The notes below the pieces were generated by a model. It saw only the letters and a program-made list of their open reading frames with translations. It had not been told where the DNA came from and did not search any database. From Gemmataceae bacterium (GTDB lineage Bacteria > Planctomycetota > Planctomycetia > Gemmatales > Gemmataceae): DNA of 12,015 bases. Location of the stretch: NCBI GenBank assembly GCA_947490035.1, contig CANLGS010000047.1:1-12015 (forward strand). The letters are read 5' to 3'. The position numbers and the translations under genes are program-made. Shown piece after piece: positions 6,432-12,015 of this stretch. The stretch's first letter is position 1. Each line of letters opens with the position of its first letter.

Positions 6432-6995
6432 TTACGCCGCGCCGCTCGCCTGCGCTTCCAGAACCATTCCCAGGTACGAGCGCCGTTCTTGTTCCGTTAG
6501 TCCCAATTCGCTCGCCACGGCAAGCAGCGATGTTTTCGCCGCTTCGTACTGTGCTTCCTCCGCCAGAATCTCCAGTTCGATGAACTCGCCCACGCGCTCG
6601 ACGCTGTCGAAGCAGACCTCGAAATCGAACCCGTCGCGGTGGAGGTGGTAGACGCGGCGCTTCTTGCGGACGGTCGTCACCGGTTTGTACCCGAGCGCGG
6701 CGAGCAAGCGTTCCGTGTCGGCCGCGGTTAGGTCGCCGTCCGCAAGCGCGACCTCGATCTCGGCGCGGGTCTTGGTCTCGGTGTCGCGCTTCGGCCCTTT
6801 ATAGGTCAGGTAGTTCTTCGCGCCGATGCGGCGCAACCGGAACGCCTCGTCGGTCGCCTTCAGGTCGCGGTCGGGCGCCGACAGGTACAGGTCCACGTCG
6901 GTGCGGTCCTGCGCGAGCGTCGCGCCCCAGTTGAGGAGCGTCGCGACGGCCGCCGCGCGGTCCGCGTTCCGGTACTTCACTTCGACTTCGAGCAT
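6432..6995 (-). CDS. CYTH-domain protein, CyaB-like class IV adenylate cyclase / triphosphate-tunnel enzyme
   Basis: A 187-residue single-domain protein with the CYTH hallmark ExExK at the very N-terminus (Glu3, Glu5, Lys7 in MLEVEVKYR). Charged residues that would line the triphosphate tunnel follow: FRLRR (Arg53, Arg55), LTYKGP (Lys66), AEIEV (Glu79, Glu81), VRKKRRVY (Lys111-Arg114), CFDSVERVGEFIELE (Asp130, Glu137, Glu140, Glu142), and RRSYLGMVLE near the end. The overall match is to the CyaB subgroup (about 180 residues). Members hydrolyse or cyclise nucleoside triphosphates, or cleave inorganic triphosphate or thiamine triphosphate; most CyaB-like proteins have no proven cyclase activity, so the substrate is left open. 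ATG 6995 begins the motif directly. Divergent from the Rieske gene across an 86-base gap. Confidence 0.9.
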   Translation of the reverse strand: MLEVEVKYRNADRAAAVATLLNWGATLAQDRTDVDLYLSAPDRDLKATDEAFRLRRIGAKNYLTYKGPKRDTETKTRAEIEVALADGDLTAADTERLLAALGYKPVTTVRKKRRVYHLHRDGFDFEVCFDSVERVGEFIELEILAEEAQYEAAKTSLLAVASELGLTEQERRSYLGMVLEAQASGAA

Positions 6996-7081
6996 CTTCG
7001 CATCCCGAGAGCGTGTTCCCTTCGGCTAAGATAGTTTGGTACACTGGCTGCGGACATCCGCGAAGCGAAGGAGAAGGAACC

Positions 7082-7396
7082 GTGCCCCGGCGCGTGACGG
7101 TCGCGAAAGTGGCGGACATCCCCGACGGCGGGAACGTGGTGGTCAGCGTCCTCCAGCGGGACGTTGCCATCTTCAACGTGAAGGGCGAGTTCTTCGCCAT
7201 CGACGACTTCTGCCCGCACATGGGCGCGTCGCTGTCGGGCGGGTACGTCGAGGACGGGTGCGTGACATGCCCGTGGCACTTCTGGCGGTTCCGCCTCGCC
7301 GACGGCGCGTGGGACGACAACCCGAAGGTGAAGATCGGCGCGTACCCGATCCACGTCGATGGCGCCGACGTGCAGTTGGAGCTACCGGACGTTTGA
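7082..7396 (+). CDS. Small Rieske [2Fe-2S] ferredoxin (NirD / dioxygenase-ferredoxin type)
   Basis: A 104-residue cytoplasmic Rieske domain with no signal peptide or membrane anchor. The cluster ligands are Cys44 and His46 in CPHMGASLSGG, and Cys63 and His66 in CPWHFWRF, separated by 16 residues as in the family (CxH-X15-17-CxxH). The residue after the second motif is Phe where most relatives have Gly (CPWHGW). Start: the frame can be read from a GTG at 7013, but the GTG at 7082 is preceded by AAGGAG (7068-7073, eight bases away), one of the few strong ribosome sites in the window, and gives MPRRVTVAKVADIPDGG, a standard start for this family. Relatives serve as electron carriers to oxygenases or as NirD subunits of nitrite reductase; no partner enzyme is adjacent. 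It is followed by the palindrome at 7408 and then a cytochrome gene. Confidence 0.93.
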   Translation: MPRRVTVAKVADIPDGGNVVVSVLQRDVAIFNVKGEFFAIDDFCPHMGASLSGGYVEDGCVTCPWHFWRFRLADGAWDDNPKVKIGAYPIHVDGADVQLELPDV

Positions 7397-7407
7397 TTTC
7401 GGTTTTC

Positions 7408-7474
7408 GTGGCACAGACATTCCTGTCTGTGTGCTTCGAGGGTCCAGGCGCACAGACAGGAATGTCTGTGCCAC
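7408..7474. repeat. Family D palindrome (CACAGACATTCCTGTCTGTG type)
   Basis: The arms 7408-7431 and 7451-7474 are perfect 24-base reverse complements; pairing can extend inward through one G-T pair to 7434/7448. The arm itself contains the imperfect smaller palindrome ACAGACATTCCTGTCTGT. It starts twelve bases after the Rieske stop and ends 28 bases before the cytochrome start. I recall this sequence as a common dispersed element in Gemmata genomes (unverified here). It could separate expression of the two genes. Confidence 0.85.
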
Positions 7475-7501
7475 AAGACAAAAGGCCGCAAGAGGCACAC
7501 C

Positions 7502-7981
7502 ATGATTCGCACCCGCTTCTGGTTCGCGGCAGCGCTTTTCGCGGCTTGCGCGTTCGTGCCGGTGGCACAGTCGCAGCCGCAGCCGGCGAAGAAGGCCGCG
7601 CCCAAGCTCGAACCGGTGGCCGAGACGAAGTTGCTCATGGAAGGGATGGCCGACCCGAACACCAAGGCGCTCGGGAAGCTGCTCGCCGCGAAGCCGAAGG
7701 ACGCGGAGGCGTGGTCGTTCGCTCGCGGTCAGGCGCTGTTGCTCGCGGAAACCGGCAACCTGCTGCTGATGCGGCCTCCGAAGACGAAGGACGGGCAAGA
7801 CTCGTGGCTGGTACACGCGGCCGACCTGCGCGAGAGCGCGGCGGGCCTGGCGCGGGCCGCCGCCGCGAAGGACTACGTGCAGGCGCGGACGGCGCTGGCG
7901 GGGGTCGCGAACGCGTGCAACCGGTGCCACCAGGCGTTCCGCGTGGGCGTCCGCGTGGACCCGTTCCCCGACGACCGCTGA
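7502..7981 (+). CDS. Exported monohaem cytochrome c (c'/c556-like)
   Basis: A 159-residue protein with a typical signal peptide (RTR, then a hydrophobic core at about 7-22, then AQSQPQ), so it should act in the periplasm. The single haem-binding motif CNRCH is at 139-143, close to the C-terminus, as in the four-helix cytochrome c'/c556 family. The N-terminal helix region LLMEGMADPNTKALGKLL (44-61) resembles the first helix of that family, where c556-type proteins use a Met as axial ligand; Met46 or Met49 could play that part. Several Ala/Leu-rich amphipathic helices lie between. AGAGG at 7491-7495, six bases before the ATG, is a reasonable ribosome site. It is likely an electron carrier or sensor; the acceptor is unknown. 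It follows the Rieske gene, suggesting but not proving a shared redox role. Confidence 0.85.
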   Translation: MIRTRFWFAAALFAACAFVPVAQSQPQPAKKAAPKLEPVAETKLLMEGMADPNTKALGKLLAAKPKDAEAWSFARGQALLLAETGNLLLMRPPKTKDGQDSWLVHAADLRESAAGLARAAAAKDYVQARTALAGVANACNRCHQAFRVGVRVDPFPDDR

Positions 7982-7990
7982 CGTTGGCGC

Positions 7991-8019
7991 TTGACACCGG
8001 GTTGTCACCGCCCTAGCCT
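7991..8019 (+). promoter_or_regulatory. Candidate promoter for the 8121 membrane-protein gene
   Basis: A perfect -35 hexamer TTGACA (7991-7996) lies 17 bases before TAGCCT (8014-8019), which keeps TA...T of the -10 box. It starts nine bases after the cytochrome stop. TGACA (7992-7996) and TGTCA (8003-8007) also form a small inverted repeat, which could be an operator over the -35 element. Transcription would begin near 8026, leaving a leader of about 95 bases. Confidence 0.5.
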
Positions 8020-8120
8020 GAGCGCGATTCGCGCAAATTCCGACGTGCGATGATCGAAGTACCAAGTAACGCGGGCCGCGCGGCCCGGCGCCGTTCACCT
8101 TCACCACCGAGTGCAATCCG

Positions 8121-9050
8121 ATGTCCACCCCGCCGAATCCGCCGCCCGCCGGAGCCGTCCCGCCGACGGGCGCACCGGCAACACCCGCGCCCGCGGCTGC
8201 CCCCCACAAGCGGTCGATCACCCTCGTCAGCCACTCGATGCTGTTCTACTGGTGGCCGATCTGGTTGCTGGGGTTCACGATGGCGGCGGTGACGTACTTC
8301 GAGGACCACCGCCTCGCGATCCTGCCCCCGGACGCGACGGTCACTCAGAAGAAGGACGACAAGGGCAACACGTGGAAGGACGACAAAGGTAACACGTATT
8401 ACACGGTCGGCGTTCCGGGCGATGCCACGACGACTTCGTTGTCCAAAGCCGTGGACAACTCGACGCCGACCCCCGGCGCGGTGGTCAACGCCTTCCCGAC
8501 GCGAGTCTCCCAGAAGGTCTGGATGGCGCCCGTGTTCTGCGTCGTTCTGCTACTGACCGTCGTCATCACGAACGTGCCGCTTCGCGGGCTGTGGTCGTTC
8601 CTGGTGCTGTTGATGTTCGTGGTGATTGCCCTGATCATCTCGCTCTTTCCCGATGGCTGGGATAAGTTACTCAGCACGCTCGGCCACCTGCACATCTACA
8701 TCAACATGGCGGGCTACCTGTTCATCGCGACCGTGGTGTTCATCCTCTGGTCGGTGTCGGTGTTCATCTTCGACCAGCGCACCTACATCGTGGTCACACC
8801 GGGCCAAGTCCGCGTGTGCGAACACGTCGGGGCGTCGATCCGTGTGTTCGACACCACCGGGATGACGTTCGAGAAGCAGCGCGACGACATGTTCCGGCAC
8901 TGGCTGCTGGGCTTCTTCTCCGGCGACCTGATCGTCCGCACTTCCGGTGCGGAAAAGGAGACGATCCGGCTCCCCAACGTGCTGTGGATTGGCTGGCGGC
9001 TGGACGACGTACAGAAACTCATGTCCGAGAAGGCGACCGTGGCTGGCTAG
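8121..9050 (+). CDS. Four-TM membrane protein with C-terminal PH-like region
   Basis: A 309-residue protein I do not recognise as a named family. Residues 1-30 are Pro/Ala-rich and probably disordered. Hydrophobic segments lie at about 40-60, 133-152, 156-176 and 193-217. The loop between the first two (61-130) is polar and holds a tandem octapeptide, KDDKGNTW then KDDKGNTY (78-93). After the last segment the sequence alternates short strands, TYIVVTPGQVRVCEHVG, SIRVFDTTGMTF, DLIVRTSGAEKETIRLPNV, ending in a helix, VQKLMSEK. This resembles the small bacterial PH-like (bPH2, YdbS-type) membrane-associated domain; that assignment is by pattern only. ATG 8121 has no strong ribosome site but follows a good candidate promoter at 7991-8019. 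A hairpin follows at 9080. Role unknown; a membrane-scaffold or envelope function would fit. Confidence 0.8.
   Translation: MSTPPNPPPAGAVPPTGAPATPAPAAAPHKRSITLVSHSMLFYWWPIWLLGFTMAAVTYFEDHRLAILPPDATVTQKKDDKGNTWKDDKGNTYYTVGVPGDATTTSLSKAVDNSTPTPGAVVNAFPTRVSQKVWMAPVFCVVLLLTVVITNVPLRGLWSFLVLLMFVVIALIISLFPDGWDKLLSTLGHLHIYINMAGYLFIATVVFILWSVSVFIFDQRTYIVVTPGQVRVCEHVGASIRVFDTTGMTFEKQRDDMFRHWLLGFFSGDLIVRTSGAEKETIRLPNVLWIGWRLDDVQKLMSEKATVAG
8352..8399 (+). repeat. 24-bp tandem duplication inside the 8121 gene
   Basis: Two adjacent 24-base units (8352-8375 and 8376-8399) encode KDDKGNTW and KDDKGNTY. They differ at two silent third positions (AAG/AAA, GGC/GGT) and in the last codon (TGG/TAT), so the duplication is not brand new and stays in frame. 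Confidence 0.85.
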
Positions 9051-9400
9051 GCGAGGTATCCGCCCTGGAAAAAGCATGCTTCCTCAGCCCAGAGCAACGC
9101 CCTGGGCTGAGGAGTGTAACCCCGCCGGGGTAAAAACCCCACGACCACATCCATCCGTTTCGCGTTTTTGCGACTTGCTTTCGCCCCGCGTCCGGGTCAG
9201 ACTGATCCCCCACGGAACTTTTGCGCGGCGCCGACCGTCCAACCGCGGGATTCTTGCTGCCCCCGCTGGTCGCCGCCCGAACCGTCCGATTTCCGACGCT
9301 CCCGCCGAACGGTGTTCCCGCCCGCTACTGCCAGTCCAGCGCGAACCGCGACGAGCCGACCCGCGGCGTGTCCGGTTCCCTTATTGCATCCGAGCCATTC
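9051..9400. other. 350-base intergenic region
   Basis: This region separates the 8121 membrane protein from the TPR protein. It starts with two hairpins (9080-9140). After them I see no gene or RNA structure I can support. The frame of the downstream gene stays open back to a TTG at 9221, but the 60 added residues look like untranslated leader. A weak promoter guess is TTGCTT (9175-9180) and CAGACT (9198-9203) with a 17-base spacer; the -10 match is poor. If used, the leader of the TPR gene would be almost 200 bases long. Confidence 0.4.
9080..9140 (+). terminator. Tandem hairpins after the 8121 gene
   Basis: The first stem pairs TCCTCAGCCCAG (9081-9092) with CTGGGCTGAGGA (9102-9113) across a nine-base loop. 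The second pairs GGGGT (9127-9131) with ACCCC (9136-9140) around AAAA. They begin 30 bases after the stop at 9050. No T-tract follows, so if they end the transcript it is not by the canonical intrinsic mechanism. The sequence also looks like a dispersed Gemmata-type repeat (from memory), so it may be another member of the repeat population. Confidence 0.45.
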
Positions 9401-11839
9401 ATGAACCTCGCCGTTCTTCACTTGCGCCTCCTCCTGCCGGCCCTCGTTCTCGGCGGCGTCGCCCTCGCTTTCGTTGAAAGTCACGGCGCGCCCCGTGCTC
9501 CCGACGCGCAAGACACCAAGGCAAAAGATAAGGACAAGGAGAAGGGCGGGCCGGAACGCGGGTCCATCGTCGAGGACCGCACCGCGCGCAAGCTCCTCGA
9601 AGCCGGCGACGCGCGGCTTGAAGCCGGCGAACCGGCGAAAGCCGTCGAGGTGTGGATGTCCGTGATCGAACGATACCCGCGAAGCAAGGTCCGCTTCGAC
9701 GCGTACCTGAAACTCGGCAACCACCTGCTCACCAAGGAACGCGCGTTCGACCGCGCCCGCACGTTCTTCGAGTCCGCCGCGGCCGACGACAACCCCAGCG
9801 AAGAGTCGCGCGCGGAGGCGACGCTGAAGGTCGGCGTGTGCTACTTCGAGGGCCGCAACTACGGCAAGTGCTTCAAGTACATGCGCGACGTGATCGAGAA
9901 GTACCCGGTCAGCCCGCAGGTGAACCAGGCGTACTACTACATCGGCCTGGGCCACTTCCAGCAGGGCCACTACAGCCGGGCAATCGCCGCGCTCGAACGG
10001 GTCGGCACCGCACTGCCCCCGCCGGACGCCACGCCCGACGGCATGAAGCCCGTGCCCGAACTGCTCGAAGCCGGCAAGCGCCTGTTCGTGCGCATCGAGG
10101 ACGCCGACCTCGCGGCGCTCGAACCCGGCAAGACCGTCAGCGTGAAAGTCGAATCCACCAGCGGCGACATCGAAACGGTGGAGTGCGTGCCCATCGGCCG
10201 CAACGTGCGCGTCGTCATCGGCTCCATCCCCACGGCGCTCGGCAAGGCAAAGCCCGGCAACGGGCGACTTGAGATTCGCGGCGGCGACAAGGTGAAGATC
10301 ACCTACCGCGACATGCACACCGCCGGCGGCGGCAAAGAGAACCTCGTGGTGAAGGAAATCGCCGTCGTCGGCACGGCCACCGCGACCATCGTGGACGGCG
10401 CGTACTCCGAGACGCTGCAAGGCGTCGTCCTCGGTCGCGGGATTCACCTCCAGGTTGTAGATGCCGACTTCGACCTGACCGACGGCGCGGACGTGCTGAA
10501 GGCGACGGTCGAAGTCTACCGCGAGAAGACGCCGGAGGAACTCACCGCGGAAGCCGGTCCCGGCGGGATGCCGCCGATGCCCAACAAGGCCGACCCGAAC
10601 AAGCTCGACCGCTTCAAGAAGATCGACAAGGTCGATGTGATTCTGACCGAGGCGAAGATCGTCCGCGCCGCGCCGGAGAACACCCCGCTCGTCCTTCCCA
10701 TGCTTGAGGAGCCGAAGAAGGACGAGCCGAAGAAAGACGGTGATCCGAAGAAGGACGAGCCAAAGAAAGACCCGCCGCCGGCGGTCGAGCCACCGAAGAA
10801 GGAAGAAGACGACGGCACGATTCACTCCGGCGTGTTCCGGGCGGTCGTGTCGCTGGAGAAGTCTGACATCGTGAAGCTCGACGATCAGGTGCTTCAGGCG
10901 CAGCCGAACGACCTCATCGTGCTGACGTACATCGACGCGAAGAACGCGACCGGCGAACCGCGCACGGTGGTCTTCAAGGCTCGCGTGGTGGAAGGCAGTC
11001 TCGGCAGCGTGCGCGTCTCGCAGACGCAAATCAACGATCAAGAACTGCGGGTCCGCACGCAACTCAAGACCGCGAGCGCGCTGACCAACATCGGCAACCG
11101 TTACAAGGAGTTCGGCCTCAAGCAGCACGCCGACCTGAAGTACGAGCAGGCGATGAAGCTGTGCGAAGAAATCAGCGCCGAAGCCGCGAAGCTCGGCGGG
11201 CGCACGCTGGAAGAGACCTACGTCCAGCTCTGGAAAATCTACTTCGAGATGGACAACCTCGACCTCGCCGCCGCGATGAGCCAGCGGTTGCAGAAGGAGT
11301 TCCCGAACAGCGAGTTCGTGGACGCCGCGCTGCTCTCGCTCGCACAAGTCGCCCGCAAGCAGAAGCAGATGCAGCGCGCCATCGGCATCTACACCAGCGT
11401 GCTGCGGTTGGAGAAAAGCCCGCTTCGCGGCGAGGCGCAGTTCGGCATCGCGGAGTGCTACGAGGAGATGGCGAAGGAGGTGGACGGCGCCCGCGCGTCG
11501 CAGCTCTTCGACCAGTCGTTCCAGGAGTACAAGAAGGTCTTCGACAAGCACCCGGACAGCGGGCGCGTGGGCGAAGCCGTCGCGAAGATGGCGAACTACT
11601 ACTACGTGCAGAAGGACTACGCCCGCGCCATCGACGTGTTCGAGACGGTGCTGCGTACCCACCCCGACGCCAAGTTCCTCGACGTGATCCTGTTCAACTA
11701 CGGCCGCTGCCTGTACCGCCTCGACAAGAAGACCGAGGCGCGCAAGCAGTTCGACCAGATGATCGCGGACTTCCCCGAAAGCCCCCTGGCGTCCGACGCC
11801 AAGAAGATCTCCGAAGCCCTCCGCAAAGCCGGGAACTGA
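9401..11839 (+). CDS. Exported TPR protein with two beta modules and a Lys-rich linker
   Basis: An 812-residue protein. Its start ATG 9401 opens a signal peptide (hydrophobic core at about 5-24), followed by a Lys/Asp-rich stretch (38-52). TPR-like helices span about 60-205 (AGEPAKAVEVWMSVIERYP; GRNYGKCFKYMRDVIEKYP; GHFQQGHYSRAIAALERV), the pattern of BamD/YbgF-like envelope proteins. The middle (about 228-535) is beta-rich and appears to hold two copies of one module. The first runs from RIEDADLAALEPGKTVSVKV to GDKVKITYRD. The second runs from QVVDADFDLTDGADVLKATV to NDLIVLTYIDA and contains a low-complexity EPKKD linker at 437-457. A second TPR array fills about 560-805. The frame upstream to a TTG at 9221 would bury the signal peptide and is rejected. 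Probably a periplasmic or surface scaffold; partners are unknown. Confidence 0.85.
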   Translation: MNLAVLHLRLLLPALVLGGVALAFVESHGAPRAPDAQDTKAKDKDKEKGGPERGSIVEDRTARKLLEAGDARLEAGEPAKAVEVWMSVIERYPRSKVRFDAYLKLGNHLLTKERAFDRARTFFESAAADDNPSEESRAEATLKVGVCYFEGRNYGKCFKYMRDVIEKYPVSPQVNQAYYYIGLGHFQQGHYSRAIAALERVGTALPPPDATPDGMKPVPELLEAGKRLFVRIEDADLAALEPGKTVSVKVESTSGDIETVECVPIGRNVRVVIGSIPTALGKAKPGNGRLEIRGGDKVKITYRDMHTAGGGKENLVVKEIAVVGTATATIVDGAYSETLQGVVLGRGIHLQVVDADFDLTDGADVLKATVEVYREKTPEELTAEAGPGGMPPMPNKADPNKLDRFKKIDKVDVILTEAKIVRAAPENTPLVLPMLEEPKKDEPKKDGDPKKDEPKKDPPPAVEPPKKEEDDGTIHSGVFRAVVSLEKSDIVKLDDQVLQAQPNDLIVLTYIDAKNATGEPRTVVFKARVVEGSLGSVRVSQTQINDQELRVRTQLKTASALTNIGNRYKEFGLKQHADLKYEQAMKLCEEISAEAAKLGGRTLEETYVQLWKIYFEMDNLDLAAAMSQRLQKEFPNSEFVDAALLSLAQVARKQKQMQRAIGIYTSVLRLEKSPLRGEAQFGIAECYEEMAKEVDGARASQLFDQSFQEYKKVFDKHPDSGRVGEAVAKMANYYYVQKDYARAIDVFETVLRTHPDAKFLDVILFNYGRCLYRLDKKTEARKQFDQMIADFPESPLASDAKKISEALRKAGN
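10709..10771 (+). repeat. In-frame EPKKD low-complexity repeat
   Basis: This part of the TPR gene (residues 437-457) is made of imperfect 15-base units GAGCCGAAGAAGGAC encoding EPKKD, four units with one GDPKKD variant and a Gly insertion. It makes a flexible, highly charged linker and is a likely site of length variation between strains. Confidence 0.8.
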
Positions 11840-11840
11840 A

Positions 11841-12015
11841 TGTAGTCATCACGCTCCGCGTGATGTCGGCTCCGCTGAGTGTAGTCATCACGCTCCGCGT
11901 GATGTCGGCTCCGCAGCGCGAGAAAACGAGGCAGCCACGCGTCAGCAGACATCACGCGGAGCGTGATGACTACACTCAGGACCGGCACAGAAGACATCAC
12001 GCGGAGCGTGATGAC
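11841..12015. repeat. Cluster of four family E palindromic repeats, running off the window
   Basis: Each unit centres on CATCACGCTCCGCGTGATG, itself an eight-base stem with a three-base loop. Two units are direct (11841-11875 and 11880-11914, 39 bases apart and identical over 35 bases). Two are inverted (11948-11974 and 11993 to beyond 12015). The arms 11875-11906 and 11948-11979 are perfect 32-base reverse complements around a 41-base spacer. The array begins one base after the TPR gene's stop. The organisation is like REP/BIME elements. No transposase or RAYT gene is visible in the window. Confidence 0.85.

Noticed and set aside
7013..7081. An upstream start for the Rieske protein at GTG 7013
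   Set aside because: A strong AAGGAG site lies just before GTG 7082, and the extension has no family similarity.
9221..9400. A 60-residue N-terminal extension of the TPR protein
   Set aside because: It would start at TTG and place a Pro/Arg-rich segment before a normal signal peptide that begins at ATG 9401.
9197..11662. A long open frame on the minus strand opposite the TPR gene (over 800 codons)
   Set aside because: It mirrors the plus-strand gene in a GC-rich region where stop codons are rare. Its translation is rich in Arg, His, Val and Leu with no recognisable domain, while the plus-strand product has a signal peptide and TPRs.
11841..12015. CRISPR array
   Set aside because: The units are palindromes in both orientations with unequal spacing and no regular unique spacers. 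No cas gene is present.

Overview
The window reads as GC-rich chromosomal DNA from a planctomycete. Gemmata or a close relative is my best guess. The grounds are the gene content, the codon use, very weak Shine-Dalgarno signals, and several kinds of palindromic intergenic repeat that I associate from memory with Gemmataceae. The taxonomy is an inference and not a computed match.

Layout. At the left edge is the C-terminal part of a multi-pass membrane protein on the plus strand (81-1034, possibly continuing upstream of the window). Six minus-strand genes follow when read from right to left: a CYTH/CyaB-like enzyme (6432-6995), pantothenate synthetase panC (5492-6364), a magnesium transporter mgtE (3781-5406), an MlaE-type lipid-transport permease (2896-3699), a citrate synthase (1651-2793) and a STAS-domain anti-sigma antagonist (1100-1483). 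Four plus-strand genes follow: a small Rieske protein (7082-7396), an exported monohaem cytochrome c'/c556-like protein (7502-7981), a four-TM membrane protein with a C-terminal PH-like region (8121-9050), and a large exported protein with TPR repeats and beta modules (9401-11839). The last 176 bases are a cluster of palindromic repeats.

The genes are mostly unrelated housekeeping or envelope functions: CoA precursor synthesis, the TCA cycle, Mg2+ uptake, outer-membrane lipid homeostasis, redox carriers and a periplasmic TPR scaffold. They share strand more than pathway. The Rieske/cytochrome pair is the only neighbour pair with an obvious shared theme.

I see no defence system, mobile element, CRISPR array or RNA gene. 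The most striking non-coding content is the set of palindromic repeats of at least five unrelated sequence families, placed at most gene junctions. Two of them run into coding sequence and supply the last codons and the stop of the adjacent gene. Two copies of one family differ by a compensatory base-pair swap in the stem.
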